Shown piece after piece: positions 1-7,579 of a DNA stretch of 34,784 nt (its first letter is position 1; each line of letters starts with the position of its first letter). The DNA lies in IMG/VR virus record IMGVR_UViG_3300046007_015485, positions 1-34,784 of that record, one strand, 5' to 3'. The notes beneath the pieces are model-generated. The model was not told where the DNA came from and searched no databases. It saw only the letters and a list, made by a program, of their open reading frames with translations. Source of the DNA: a virus. Made by a program: the position numbers and the translations under genes.

Positions 1-585
1 AAACACATACGACAATGTAGACTCAATTTCAGTTGTTTGAGTTCCATTATAGAAAGTGCTTGACGTTACTGTAGTTGTAGATCCAGTTGTTGTAACTCCT
101 CCAGAACCAACAGGGTAGTAGATAGAGTGAACACGAGTAATGCTTGGCGTAATACTATTAACAACGTAATTTGTAGAGTCAACAGACGTAAACAAAGGGC
201 TAACACAATCAATTGTTTGTGTAATAGCTACAGTTGGAGTTGTGTAGGCGAAAGTGTAAGTGTTTGTAACTGTAGAATACGTCAGTAAATTACTATCGTA
301 AACAGTGTATAAAACAGTGTAAGTTCCAGCTTCAACAGCTCCAGTACCATCCAAAGGAAGGTTTATTGTTTGTTGGCTAGTTAATGCGTTGTCAATGTAA
401 ATATCGCAATCAGCATCATCAAAATCGGTGTTGTTATAAATTACCACTCCGCTTGGGGAAGTAATTGTAAAACAACCATTTACGTCAGCCAAGGCAATTC
501 CTTGTCCTGCGTAATCAGATGTATCTTCAGCTGAGAATGTTTTAGTAGTTATGTCGAATGTCGTTTCGAACGAAAGTGTTGCCAT
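1..585 (-). CDS. Structural (fibre/adhesin-like) protein, C-terminus outside window
   Basis: This reading frame starts at ATG 585 (MATLSFETTFDITTKTF) and stays open for 195 codons to the left edge, so only the N-terminal part is seen. The sequence is rich in Thr, Ser, Val and Tyr with alternating beta-strand patterns and almost no Lys, as in extracellular virion proteins with Ig-like or beta-sandwich domains. I recognise no enzymatic motif. It has its own promoter with an overlapping palindromic operator (606-642), in common with the portal gene, which supports a virion role. A tail fibre or baseplate-proximal protein is the best guess; family not identified. Confidence 0.6.
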   Translation of the reverse strand, partial: MATLSFETTFDITTKTFSAEDTSDYAGQGIALADVNGCFTITSPSGVVIYNNTDFDDADCDIYIDNALTSQQTINLPLDGTGAVEAGTYTVLYTVYDSNLLTYSTVTNTYTFAYTTPTVAITQTIDCVSPLFTSVDSTNYVVNSITPSITRVHSIYYPVGSGGVTTTGSTTTVTSSTFYNGTQTTEIESTLSYVF

Positions 586-605
586 TTTATAGAGTTATTT
601 GACAA

Positions 606-613
606 CAAATATA
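606..613 (-). promoter_or_regulatory. Bacteroidota -7 element (TATATTTG)
   Basis: Reading leftwards, TATATTTG matches the Bacteroidota housekeeping -7 consensus TAnnTTTG, 20 bp upstream of the ATG at 585. No TTTG -33 box is present at the usual distance; that position is occupied by the palindrome at 616-642. Confidence 0.6.
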
Positions 614-615
614 CG

Positions 616-642
616 AATTATTTAGAATCGTTCTAAATAATT
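616..642. promoter_or_regulatory. Palindromic operator, copy 1
   Basis: A 27-bp perfect inverted repeat with 12-bp arms around the central TCG. Its core, ATTTAGAA-N3-TTCTAAAT, recurs at 7703-7725 and 20390-20408. It lies where the -33 box of the 606-613 promoter should be, so it is either a repressor site or the site of an activator that replaces the -33 contact. It slightly overlaps the stop codon of the gene at 641-859. Confidence 0.7.
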
Positions 643-859
643 AATTCAAGAATCGCATGATGTCAGGAATGTCATCATCGCTATCCTCAAACATCATTGC
701 ACATACAAAATCAGGTTCATCTTCCATTTCAACGACTGCAATTTCTACTTTATCGCAGAAACTAAAGTTAAATGGTTCCCCATTTACTGAAGTTCTAAAC
801 ACCACCTCCATTTCTGGAGGCAGTGTATTTAAAGTTTCAATTAATTGAGCTACATTCAT
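641..859 (-). CDS. Small acidic hypothetical protein
   Basis: A 72-residue acidic protein. It begins with MNVAQLIETLNTLPPEMEVV, a pattern common in short phage proteins (ELIExLxxLPPdxEV), and ends in a run of Asp. Its ATG overlaps the GroEL stop as TAATG, so it is translationally coupled to GroEL and is the last gene of the chaperonin operon. Function unknown. Confidence 0.75.
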   Translation of the reverse strand: MNVAQLIETLNTLPPEMEVVFRTSVNGEPFNFSFCDKVEIAVVEMEDEPDFVCAMMFEDSDDDIPDIMRFLN

Positions 860-2460
860 TAGACATTTTTTGTTTCGGCAACCAATCCAGCACTTCCAAT
901 AATCATTGAGGCAACTGAATTTGCATTTTCTAATGCTACTCGTATAACTTTTACAGGATCGATAATTCCAGCTGCAATAAAATCATCATAAGAAAGAGTG
1001 TTTAAATTGTAACCTCCCTCTCCTCTTCTGATTTGTGAAACAATAACATCAATATTATCAATATGTGCGTTACTAAGGATTTGTCTAATAGGAGCCTGTA
1101 AAGACTCCGCCACAACACCAACACCACGCAAAAAGGACTCAGATCCATCTAAAATATCTTCTACAACAACAGAAGCTCTTAACAAAGCAACTCCACCACC
1201 CTCAGCAATACCTTCCTCAATAGCCGATTTAGTCGCTCTAACAGCATCGTCAACTCTATCCATCTTCTCCTTACGCTCAACGTCAGTAATAGCTCCTACA
1301 TGAATTTGACCAACGCTTCCAGTGAATTTAGCTAAACGAAGCGTGTTCACTTTTTTCAACTGCTCGTCTGAAGTGTTTTCTATTTCAGCTTTAATTTCAG
1401 CAATTCGTCTTTCGATTTCTTCTGGCTTACCAGCTCCTTCAACAAAGAGCGTTTTCCCGTTTGTATCAAGACCAGTTATTACAACCTTTTTAGCTGAACC
1501 AAAGTGCGATACCTCTACGTTTTCTAACTTAATACCGTTTTCGTCTGAGATTAATGTTGCTCCAGTTAAGGCTGCAACGTCACCCAAAATATCTTTTCTA
1601 AACACATTTCCTGGCGCACGGCAAACAAACACGTTTAAATTCTTCTCTCTGTTCATAACAGCAAAAGAATATGCTCCTTGGTCAATATTATTAACATAAA
1701 GCAACACTGGTCTCCCTCTTTCAAGTTCTGGAGCAACCTTTGTAAGATAAGGAATCATATCTTTTCTAGGATCCATTAATTCGTAGTCAGTAACCAAGAT
1801 TAACGGATTTTCAAGAACCGCTTGTTGTTTTGACGGATCAGTAACCATGTAAGGATGGATATATCCGCGTCCGATTTCAACTCCTTTAGTTACCGTAATA
1901 TATGTTTTATCGGTTGCTGAAGGCTCAATACTTAACACTCCGTCATCTCCAATTTGAGAGAATGCCTCAGCAATCAATTCTCCAATAACCGAATCGTTAT
2001 TTGCAGAAACGGTTGCAACATCTTTAATTTTGTGGTTTTGTGAATTAATCTTGATTGATTTATCGTCCAAATACTTTACCGCAGTTTTTACAGCAAAATC
2101 CATCCCAGCTTTCATTTCGCGAGGATTAATGTTTTGATCTAAGTACGTCATTGCCGAACTTAAAATCGATTGAGCAATTACCGTTGAGGTGGTTGTTCCA
2201 TCTCCAGCTTGGTCTAGCGTCTTTTCAGATACCGACTTCATTAATTGCGCTCCTACGGATTCTAACTCATCTTTTACTGTTACCGAACGAGCAACACTTA
2301 CTCCATCTTTTGTTACGATTGGAGTCTTTAAATACCCTTCGCTAATCACTACAGTCTTTCCGCTTGGTCCTAATGTAACCTTTACAATATCAGCAACCTT
2401 GTCGGCTCCTGCTTTTAACTTTAATCGAGCCTCTTGCTCTTGTAAAATTGTTTTTGCCAT
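859..2460 (-). CDS. groL: Phage-encoded chaperonin GroEL (Hsp60)
   Basis: Full-length 533-residue group I chaperonin, the ATP-driven folding chamber. Seen: TLGPSGKTV (29-37), KDG (51-53, equivalent to catalytic Asp52), GDGTTT (86-91, nucleotide binding) and VDDA (403-406), whose Asp405 aligns with E. coli Asp398. The AIEEGIAEGGGVALLR segment (413-428) is near-canonical. All key ATPase residues are present, so it should be active. In the apical domain GRGYIHPYM keeps both Tyr of the substrate/GroES site, but Phe204 becomes Met. The protein stops at GLVAETKNV and lacks the Gly-Gly-Met tail typical of bacterial GroEL. It shares an operon with a GroES and a GroES-repeat protein. Inference: it folds virion proteins. 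Confidence 0.97.
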   Translation of the reverse strand: MAKTILQEQEARLKLKAGADKVADIVKVTLGPSGKTVVISEGYLKTPIVTKDGVSVARSVTVKDELESVGAQLMKSVSEKTLDQAGDGTTTSTVIAQSILSSAMTYLDQNINPREMKAGMDFAVKTAVKYLDDKSIKINSQNHKIKDVATVSANNDSVIGELIAEAFSQIGDDGVLSIEPSATDKTYITVTKGVEIGRGYIHPYMVTDPSKQQAVLENPLILVTDYELMDPRKDMIPYLTKVAPELERGRPVLLYVNNIDQGAYSFAVMNREKNLNVFVCRAPGNVFRKDILGDVAALTGATLISDENGIKLENVEVSHFGSAKKVVITGLDTNGKTLFVEGAGKPEEIERRIAEIKAEIENTSDEQLKKVNTLRLAKFTGSVGQIHVGAITDVERKEKMDRVDDAVRATKSAIEEGIAEGGGVALLRASVVVEDILDGSESFLRGVGVVAESLQAPIRQILSNAHIDNIDVIVSQIRRGEGGYNLNTLSYDDFIAAGIIDPVKVIRVALENANSVASMIIGSAGLVAETKNV

Positions 2461-2463
2461 GTT

Positions 2464-2664
2464 TTATTTTAGTTTATTAATTAATTCTTCCAACCCTATT
2501 TGAACTCCGTTTAAATGGACCTCACCTGACGTAATGTCCATATTAAGCAAAACCGAGTTATCAACAGCATTAATTATTTTAAAGCAGTTTTCTTGACAGC
2601 GTTCACCACCGATCATAAAAACGCCATTATGCTGATACATGAAATACTTACCTTCCTGTCCCAT
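2464..2664 (-). CDS. Hypothetical protein, 66 aa
   Basis: Starts with ATG (MGQEGKYFMYQHNGVFMIGG) and ends in an amphipathic EELINKLK helix, 3 bp before the GroEL start. Its first 17 bases overlap the end of the upstream gene, so it is an operon member. The middle reads like short beta strands (LLNMDITSGEVHLNGVQI). No family recognised. Confidence 0.7.
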   Translation of the reverse strand: MGQEGKYFMYQHNGVFMIGGERCQENCFKIINAVDNSVLLNMDITSGEVHLNGVQIGLEELINKLK

Positions 2665-2917
2665 TAACCATTCTTAAAAAATGTTTAAAAGCATTCTTTT
2701 TATTCAACGCAGCAGTGTATAAACACCCTTGTTTAATTGTTAATTTCTTATTTCCTGTTTCCGACAACTCAGAATCGTATGTTGCAGGAATAATATTTCC
2801 AGTTTCAACTTCTAACTCCCATAACTTATGACCAGCCTTCATTACTGTTTGACCAATCATTTGTGGAACTACTTTAATAGGCTCATCAAGAGCTACTTTT
2901 GGCTTTTTCTCTTCCAT
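2648..2917 (-). CDS. Conserved phage hypothetical protein, 89 aa
   Basis: A small protein containing KVVPQMIGQTVMKAGHKLWELEVETG and a C-terminal KKNAFKHFLRMVNG. The sequence has the look of a conserved small protein of Bacteroidota phages, but I cannot name it. Its ATG overlaps the preceding stop (TAATG) and its 3' end overlaps the next gene, so it is tightly embedded in the chaperonin operon. Confidence 0.75.
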   Translation of the reverse strand: MEEKKPKVALDEPIKVVPQMIGQTVMKAGHKLWELEVETGNIIPATYDSELSETGNKKLTIKQGCLYTAALNKKNAFKHFLRMVNGTGR

Positions 2918-3342
2918 TAATTTTCTATTCCTAATTGAGTTAATATTCGTTTAAGTTCAGATTTATTTTTAATTTTACCAAAGAAACACCCCTTATCAAT
3001 ACCAAATGGACTACCTTCTTCAAAAATAGTATAAGTAATATTTATATCAGGACTATCAAGATAATCATCAAGAACCTCAATTTGAACCGTATATCTTTCA
3101 GAATGAAGCGAGAAATCGTAATCACCACTAGACTCAGGTATACCAAGACTTATTATATCTTCTTTATCAAGACGTTTTACTCTATAATCATCATAATCAA
3201 GTATTAATCCATCTTCATTTGAGTCAACACTAGCCAAGTTTTCTAAAACTCTCTTTGTCCAACCTTTATGTTTAACAAAATTCTCATACTCGAATCCTAC
3301 ATGAAATTCTGAAATTTCAGGTGTATAATATTTCTCTCCCAT
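2917..3342 (-). CDS. Hypothetical protein, 141 aa
   Basis: Begins with MGEKYYTPEISEFHVGFEYE. The short 'ISEFHVGFEYE' opening resembles small proteins of Bacteroidota phages. The rest is acidic and mixed alpha/beta, ending KSELKRILTQLGIEN. Its start overlaps the GroES stop as TAATG. No motif tells its role; it may serve the virion-assembly operon it sits in. Confidence 0.75.
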   Translation of the reverse strand: MGEKYYTPEISEFHVGFEYENFVKHKGWTKRVLENLASVDSNEDGLILDYDDYRVKRLDKEDIISLGIPESSGDYDFSLHSERYTVQIEVLDDYLDSPDINITYTIFEEGSPFGIDKGCFFGKIKNKSELKRILTQLGIEN

Positions 3343-3596
3343 TATAATATTGCGAATATGTCTGTGTTTTCGATTAAAATAACTAATTTTTCTCCTTCTG
3401 GAGACTCTACCTCAGCACCAGTGTAAGGTTTATACAAAATTGTATCACCAACGGAAACCCATTTACATTCCTCTCCTTTAGCAACCACAACTCCTTGTAA
3501 CGGCTTCTCAATTACCGAATCTGGAAGAATAAATCCTCCAACAATAGTCTTAGCGTCCGACTGTTTTATTAAAACTCTATTTGATAACGGCTTCAT
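3342..3596 (-). CDS. groS: Co-chaperonin GroES (Hsp10)
   Basis: 84 residues from MKPLSNRVLIKQ to NTDIFAIL, which follows the GroES pattern: PLxxRVLIK at the start, a mobile loop with the hydrophobic tripeptide FIL (in GGFILP, equivalent to IVL), then GVVVAKG, VGDTILY and a final LVILIENTDIFAIL. The frame is open further upstream, but I chose ATG 3596: it restores the usual GroES N-terminus and overlaps the preceding stop as ATGA. It would form a seven-fold lid on the GroEL encoded 0.9 kb downstream in the same operon. Confidence 0.92.
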   Translation of the reverse strand: MKPLSNRVLIKQSDAKTIVGGFILPDSVIEKPLQGVVVAKGEECKWVSVGDTILYKPYTGAEVESPEGEKLVILIENTDIFAIL

Positions 3597-4090
3597 ACTT
3601 CTTCTACTTTTATTATGTAACACTTTTTTTTCATTGTTAAGTCTGGAATAATATGCACTCCAGCACAAAACTTCTTATTATCATTAATAATTATTCCTTC
3701 TTCTTGTAACATATCCTCAACCAATTTAATCATCGTGATACAGTTACTTGGATCTAGTCTTGAATTATACGTCAGAGTTATGATATAGTTACAAATTTTC
3801 TCGTTACTTATCAACATACTCTTAAAAAATTCGTGCCACTCGTGTTTATGTTTGTTTCTAACCGTCCAGTGAGGAGTCGAGTACCAAGCATTTAAACTAA
3901 TATCTTTCCCAGCCCAACGAAACACATAAACTTTCTTATTTGCATCAAATTCTCCAACGACATCAGTTGCTATTTTAGGTTTTTTGATTACCTTAGCCTT
4001 TTGCTTTACACTTTTTTGTTTCGAATAAGATCCATCCTTATCCATAACCAACCCCATCACCTTTAATTGACCTTCGGTAAACCTTGTCAT
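3593..4090 (-). CDS. RusA-like Holliday-junction resolvase (probable)
   Basis: A 165-residue protein. The C-terminal ~105 residues follow the RusA layout: LNAWYSTPHWTVRNKHKHEW (substrate entry), a central strand, then RLDPSN (Asp113), IKLVEDML (Asp126) and IIINDNKK (Asp137). This spacing of acidic residues in D-P-x-N, E-D-x-L and N-D is typical of RusA metal ligands. Residues 1-45 are a Lys-rich extension. RusA enzymes cut four-way junctions, and in phages they act in recombination or before packaging. It overlaps both neighbours by 4 bp (ATGA). The family call is from motifs only. Confidence 0.6.
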   Translation of the reverse strand: MTRFTEGQLKVMGLVMDKDGSYSKQKSVKQKAKVIKKPKIATDVVGEFDANKKVYVFRWAGKDISLNAWYSTPHWTVRNKHKHEWHEFFKSMLISNEKICNYIITLTYNSRLDPSNCITMIKLVEDMLQEEGIIINDNKKFCAGVHIIPDLTMKKKCYIIKVEEV

Positions 4091-4920
4091 AGAACGTAAT
4101 TAATATTTGATAAAGCCAAGAACGACAAATCTTCGCCTTTGTAATTCAGTTTAGTTGCAACTCCGTGGCAATAATTTATTTTATCTCCTACGTTTATTCC
4201 AGCAACTTGTGATCCGACACTCAGGACCTCACCGAAATAATCTCGCCTTTTATCATCACCAATCGAAAACATTTGCTCTTTAAACGGAATCGGCTTAACA
4301 ATCATTTTATCTCTAAAACAAACCAAATCTCCGTTACGCTCAATAGCCATCACATTCCTTACACGCATCCTCCAGTAAAGTTTGTCTCCTACTTTTATTT
4401 CGTAGTCAGCGTTCTTAGTGAAGTACACAACATCGTTTTCAACTATCCCGTAATCGGAAGCAACCGTCCCAACGAAACATACCTTGGCGCAAGTTTTTAA
4501 GAACTCACGGTGAGGCTTCATAGCAAACATCCCGTGCCAAAGATTTTCTTCTGGCTCAAGTATCGGTTCTACGAAAATGAAGTTTTCTACTGGAATTATT
4601 CGGTCATTTTCAACCTTGGCAAATATCTGGAAAAATTCAGCTCGGTAAAGTTCTTGTTCATCAATCGAAACTTTGTTACAATCCTGAACAACGTGATGGT
4701 GAAACAGAATAGTATCGCCTTTCTTCAAAACACAACCCCCAGAGAATTGTTGGTCAATCTCTAGGGGAACGTGTGACAATACACCAATTTTGCAGGAATG
4801 TGTAAACTTTTCTAAATCAGTATCGATTATTAAAGGTTGTCCTTCTAATCCTTTTAAGGACAGATATTTGTTTAAATCTTTATCAGCCTTTATGAAAAAG
4901 GTATCCTTAATTAATCTCAT
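4087..4920 (-). CDS. Tandem (three-module) GroES-like protein
   Basis: 277 residues in which a GroES-like pattern appears about three times. Module 1 (about 1-100): KIGVLSHVP then LKKGDTILFHHHVV and a closing AEFFQIFAKVENDR. Module 2 (about 105-200): ENFIFVEPI, AKVCFVGTVAS, KVGDKLYWRMRVRNVMAIE. Module 3 (about 200-277): DKMIVKPIPF, GEVLSVGSQVAGINVGDKI and a final LSFLALSNINYVL, the clearest match to GroES. Each repeats G-x-V-x-x-V/P-G ... GD-x-I/L-x-Y/F. Tandem GroES domains are known from plant plastid Cpn20 (two domains). A triple form beside a phage GroEL and GroES is unusual. Inference: alternative or substrate-specific lid for the phage chaperonin. Confidence 0.65.
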   Translation of the reverse strand: MRLIKDTFFIKADKDLNKYLSLKGLEGQPLIIDTDLEKFTHSCKIGVLSHVPLEIDQQFSGGCVLKKGDTILFHHHVVQDCNKVSIDEQELYRAEFFQIFAKVENDRIIPVENFIFVEPILEPEENLWHGMFAMKPHREFLKTCAKVCFVGTVASDYGIVENDVVYFTKNADYEIKVGDKLYWRMRVRNVMAIERNGDLVCFRDKMIVKPIPFKEQMFSIGDDKRRDYFGEVLSVGSQVAGINVGDKINYCHGVATKLNYKGEDLSFLALSNINYVL

Positions 4921-4954
4921 ACTGTTTTATTATATTTTTAACTCTTCTTGGAGT

Positions 4955-5218
4955 TTATTTTGCTCTACCTAAAAAGTACTCTACCGAGATTGGAATCTCT
5001 TTGAATACCTTCCAGATTTCTTCTTCTGTTTTATCGGACTCAACGTAAACAAGATACTCTATTGCGCCAAATTTATAGAAAACGACTTCATCCTCTATAA
5101 TTCGAGTTATTTTAAATTCTCGACCTTGTCCTACCTCTTGTCCAACAGTAAATGCCAATCCTTGCATCGGATCAGCACCTAAAATAATCTTTCTTATAAT
5201 TCCTTTTTCTAAACTCAC
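4955..5218 (-). CDS. Conserved phage hypothetical protein, 87 aa
   Basis: Starts at GTG within TAGTG, so it is coupled to the upstream stop. The text EKGIIRKIILGADPMQGLAFTVGQEV followed by short strands looks like a conserved protein of Bacteroidota phages of unknown function. The C-terminal half is acidic with aromatic residues (EEIWKVFKEIPISVEYFLG). Nothing catalytic is visible. Confidence 0.7.
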   Translation of the reverse strand: MSLEKGIIRKIILGADPMQGLAFTVGQEVGQGREFKITRIIEDEVVFYKFGAIEYLVYVESDKTEEEIWKVFKEIPISVEYFLGRAK

Positions 5219-5550
5219 TATTTCTTTTTCTTACGTCTTGTCATCTTCATTTCAGCCATCTGTGCTGTTTGGTCTCCTTCGGCTCCTTGGTAAGAAGAAC
5301 GCTTTTGACCAGTTGCAGTCATTTCGTATGATGGTTTTACAACTCCAGGCTCACTATCCAAATCACGAACATTCATGTGCGCGCCTTGACGTTTAATTTC
5401 TGGAGTAGGAGTAGGATCACTTTTACCTAAATCAAACTTAATCTTTCTGTTAGACGAAGTAGACTTAGTTTTAAAATTAGGACAAGCATCAACTTTCTTT
5501 CCTTTTTTGCCTTTTTTCGGTTTAGGCTCGTCAATATTACACAGTTCCAT
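5218..5550 (-). CDS. Basic, probably disordered protein heading the chaperonin operon
   Basis: 110 residues from ATG 5550 (MELCNIDEPKPKKGKKGKK); the frame can be extended to a TTG, but the ATG is preferred. It is rich in Lys, Pro, Ser and Thr, has no hydrophobic core and ends RRKKKK, suggesting a disordered nucleic-acid-binding or scaffold-like protein. It is the first gene behind the promoter at 5567-5574, with a leader of only about 10 nt. Confidence 0.7.
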   Translation of the reverse strand: MELCNIDEPKPKKGKKGKKVDACPNFKTKSTSSNRKIKFDLGKSDPTPTPEIKRQGAHMNVRDLDSEPGVVKPSYEMTATGQKRSSYQGAEGDQTAQMAEMKMTRRKKKK

Positions 5551-5566
5551 GTTCAAATATTTTTGT

Positions 5567-5574
5567 CAAAGATA
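5567..5574 (-). promoter_or_regulatory. -7 element TATCTTTG of the chaperonin operon
   Basis: Matches TAnnTTTG and lies 17 bp upstream of the ATG at 5550. It should drive the whole leftward operon to 641. No palindromic operator and no TGTAAC box is present here, unlike at other promoters of the window. Confidence 0.6.
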
Positions 5575-5582
5575 CAAATAAT

Positions 5583-6200
5583 TTACCAATATAAAAATAT
5601 ACTTCCATCAACTCTTTCTAACCTGTATTTTTTACTCAATAACTTAGAGAAAGTTGTTTCGTAACTAGCTCTTGGACGGAAAACTCTGATTTTTTGAGTT
5701 ATCTTCTCGTATTTTTCGTAAAAGTAAGGGCTAATCTCTTCAATGATAACCTTTTGAATTAGCTCTCCATCTTGAACAACATTTTGGTGAGCAATCATAA
5801 TATCGCCATCTTCTCCAGCAATTAAAATCCCAATGTGGCAATCGATAGTATCTCCATTCTCAACAACATCATCAAACAACACAATATCACCTTCTTTCAA
5901 CACATCAAAATTAACTACAGCGTCAACACCTAAAACATCAGAATCCCCAACTCCTCTTGTTATAAAAAAGATTTCTTCTCCGTAAACAACTCCTTTGTCA
6001 TTAATTTCCGACCAAACTGATCCTTGTAACCAGGCAGTGTCCAATTGAGATAATGCAGAGTCTACTAAATCTAAACATAAACCTTTACCTACCTGCTGAC
6101 CAACGTGGTCCTTTGCGTACTGAGCAACGATTTGATTCGGAGTTTGTGAGTAACCAAAGTATCCTAAGATTACTAAAACTGTTGTGATGATTGTTTTCAT
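5583..6200 (-). CDS. Exported NlpC/P60-like cysteine peptidase
   Basis: 205 residues from ATG 6200; the longer frame begins with TTG and would include the promoter, so it is rejected. Residues 1-19 (MKTIITTVLVILGYFGYSQ) form a Sec signal peptide of Bacteroidota style, cleaved after YSQ. The mature part has KGLCLDLVDSAL (Cys42 as nucleophile), LKEGDIVLFDD and DCHIGILI (His122), then IMIAHQNV (His138), the order expected of NlpC/P60 or CHAP amidohydrolases. Such enzymes cut peptidoglycan stem peptides. Having a signal peptide rather than relying on the holin suggests action in the periplasm during infection. Substrate not predictable. Confidence 0.7.
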   Translation of the reverse strand: MKTIITTVLVILGYFGYSQTPNQIVAQYAKDHVGQQVGKGLCLDLVDSALSQLDTAWLQGSVWSEINDKGVVYGEEIFFITRGVGDSDVLGVDAVVNFDVLKEGDIVLFDDVVENGDTIDCHIGILIAGEDGDIMIAHQNVVQDGELIQKVIIEEISPYFYEKYEKITQKIRVFRPRASYETTFSKLLSKKYRLERVDGSIFLYW

Positions 6201-6221
6201 AGTTCGATTGTTTTGATTGGT

Positions 6222-6249
6222 TTTACGCAATATGTTTCCAAAGGTTACA
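6222..6249 (-). promoter_or_regulatory. ECF-like promoter TGTAAC-N16-CGTAAA
   Basis: Reading leftwards: TGTAAC (6249-6244), 16 bp, CGTAAA (6227-6222), 22 bp before the ATG of the exported peptidase. The TAA inside TGTAAC is the stop codon of the upstream gene. It belongs to the window-wide family described in the findings. Confidence 0.6.
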
Positions 6250-7393
6250 CTTTTTTCTGAAAATAATCGAAATATTTTTCTTGGTACTCGATAAGCGTCT
6301 CTTCATCCAGTAATTCCTCAAGTTTCAAATCTTTTCTCATTACTATTTTTTTATTGTAAACCAAGCGTTTGAAGTGGTCTATTTCTAACTCTATTGGTTT
6401 TTCTGGACCAATCGGAAGCAAAGTTACGATATTTTCGCTTTTATCGCAGAAAATAGCTTCGTAGCAAGTTTTTGTTTTTACCGATTGAAACAAATTATTC
6501 CGTATCTGGTAGTTGCTAACCTTGTCGCGCTGGTAATTTTGCTCCTCCAGTATTGCGTCAGCGTCAGCCCTAGCCGAGTCCGACACAACGTAACTACCAG
6601 AGGTTGTTGAAACTACTGCTTGTTCAGATGATTCGATATATTCATCGAAGTGAATAGGAGCGAACAGCGTTGATGGACGTAAGAACTTACGCATTTTTTC
6701 ATCGTTAATCCACTCCGTACACTTTGAATCTATAACTTTTTTGAACTCAGATACTGTTCTCCCTTCTTTTAACCTTGCCAAGACAAATTTGTTATGGCTA
6801 GATGTATGTTTGAAACTAGTACCAACTTTCTCAGTTAAATATTTATAAATTTCAACCAGCTCAGTTTCAAATTTAATTGGAAGTTTCAAACTCTCTTTTT
6901 TATCCTCAAGGTGGGTGGTCGATAAATCCGTAGGATTTTCGACAATAGATTTGTTATTATCTTTATTATTATTATTTATTTTTATTATCATGGTCGAATT
7001 TAGCCCAACTAGTTGGTCACTTTTCGTCCAACTAGTTGGACGTTTTTCGTCCAACTGACGCGAGAGTAGGAATGTAGCGACTTTTTCATCGATAATTTTG
7101 AAATTTCGTCTCATTGGAGTACCCATTAACTTAGTTTCAATGAACCCTAAATTAACTAAAAGATCAATAGCTTTTGCTTGGCTTGTCTTACCTAAAGTCG
7201 TATCTCTTTTTACGTCTTCGACTGTGCAGAAAAAATACGATTCCTCGTTTTCTATCATTTTATTTATTATGTAATACTCTCTTTTTGAAAGAATATCAGA
7301 TAAAAAAATTGCAGCATCTATACTTGACGCTCTTGCGATAGATTTGTTCACATTCCAATGAGAATCTCTACCTAAAATTGAGTTTATATTCAT
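6245..7393 (-). CDS. Replication initiation protein with Phg_2220_C-type C-terminus
   Basis: 382 residues from ATG 7393 (MNINSILGRD); ATG 7417 is an alternative, and the TTG at 7438 is unlikely. Residues ~20-110 look like a winged-helix domain (SSIDAAIFLSDILSKREYYII ... TTLGKTSQAKAIDLLVNLGFIET), as in phage replisome organisers. An Asn/Lys-rich linker follows, then YKYLTEKVGTSFKHTSSHNK, ARLKEGRTVSEFKKVIDSK and MRKFLRPSTLFAPIHFDEYI. This last block is the signature of the Phg_2220_C domain of phage replication proteins. Likely job: bind the origin and recruit the helicase encoded at 22784-24706. A long structured leader precedes it (7440-7660). Confidence 0.75.
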   Translation of the reverse strand: MNINSILGRDSHWNVNKSIARASSIDAAIFLSDILSKREYYIINKMIENEESYFFCTVEDVKRDTTLGKTSQAKAIDLLVNLGFIETKLMGTPMRRNFKIIDEKVATFLLSRQLDEKRPTSWTKSDQLVGLNSTMIIKINNNNKDNNKSIVENPTDLSTTHLEDKKESLKLPIKFETELVEIYKYLTEKVGTSFKHTSSHNKFVLARLKEGRTVSEFKKVIDSKCTEWINDEKMRKFLRPSTLFAPIHFDEYIESSEQAVVSTTSGSYVVSDSARADADAILEEQNYQRDKVSNYQIRNNLFQSVKTKTCYEAIFCDKSENIVTLLPIGPEKPIELEIDHFKRLVYNKKIVMRKDLKLEELLDEETLIEYQEKYFDYFQKKV

Positions 7394-7441
7394 AGTAGTT
7401 AAAAGAAAGGTCCCCATCAAAAGTTCGTTTGGTTGCAAACC

Positions 7442-7505
7442 GTAGTGAGCAGAACACTACACGAACCCCGACAGGGATAATTTTTTATTTCTGCTTATTT
7501 CAGAA
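7442..7505 (-). promoter_or_regulatory. Leader hairpins before the replication initiator
   Basis: The 5' leader of the initiator mRNA holds three hairpins: GTAGTG/CACTAC with a 7-nt loop (7442-7460), a short CCC/GGG hairpin with GACA loop (7467-7476) and TTCTG/CAGAA with a 7-nt loop (7489-7505). They lie between the second promoter (7528-7535) and the start codon, so they could act on translation or transcript stability. Confidence 0.4.
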
Positions 7506-7527
7506 GTCGCTTGCGAGTTCGACACTG

Positions 7528-7535
7528 CAAATATA
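7528..7535 (-). promoter_or_regulatory. Second promoter (-7 TATATTTG) for the initiator gene
   Basis: TATATTTG matches TAnnTTTG. A transcript starting here would begin near 7521 and carry only the inner part of the leader, in contrast to the longer transcript from 7666-7693. Confidence 0.45.
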
Positions 7536-7579
7536 CAAAAAATACAATTATGATCTAAATTAAAGTTAAAAAGTATATA

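Noticed and set aside
2151-2503. Plus-strand open frames across GroEL (also 1322-1699)
   Set aside because: Shadow frames of a well-supported GroEL gene; low-complexity translations without RBS or family pattern.
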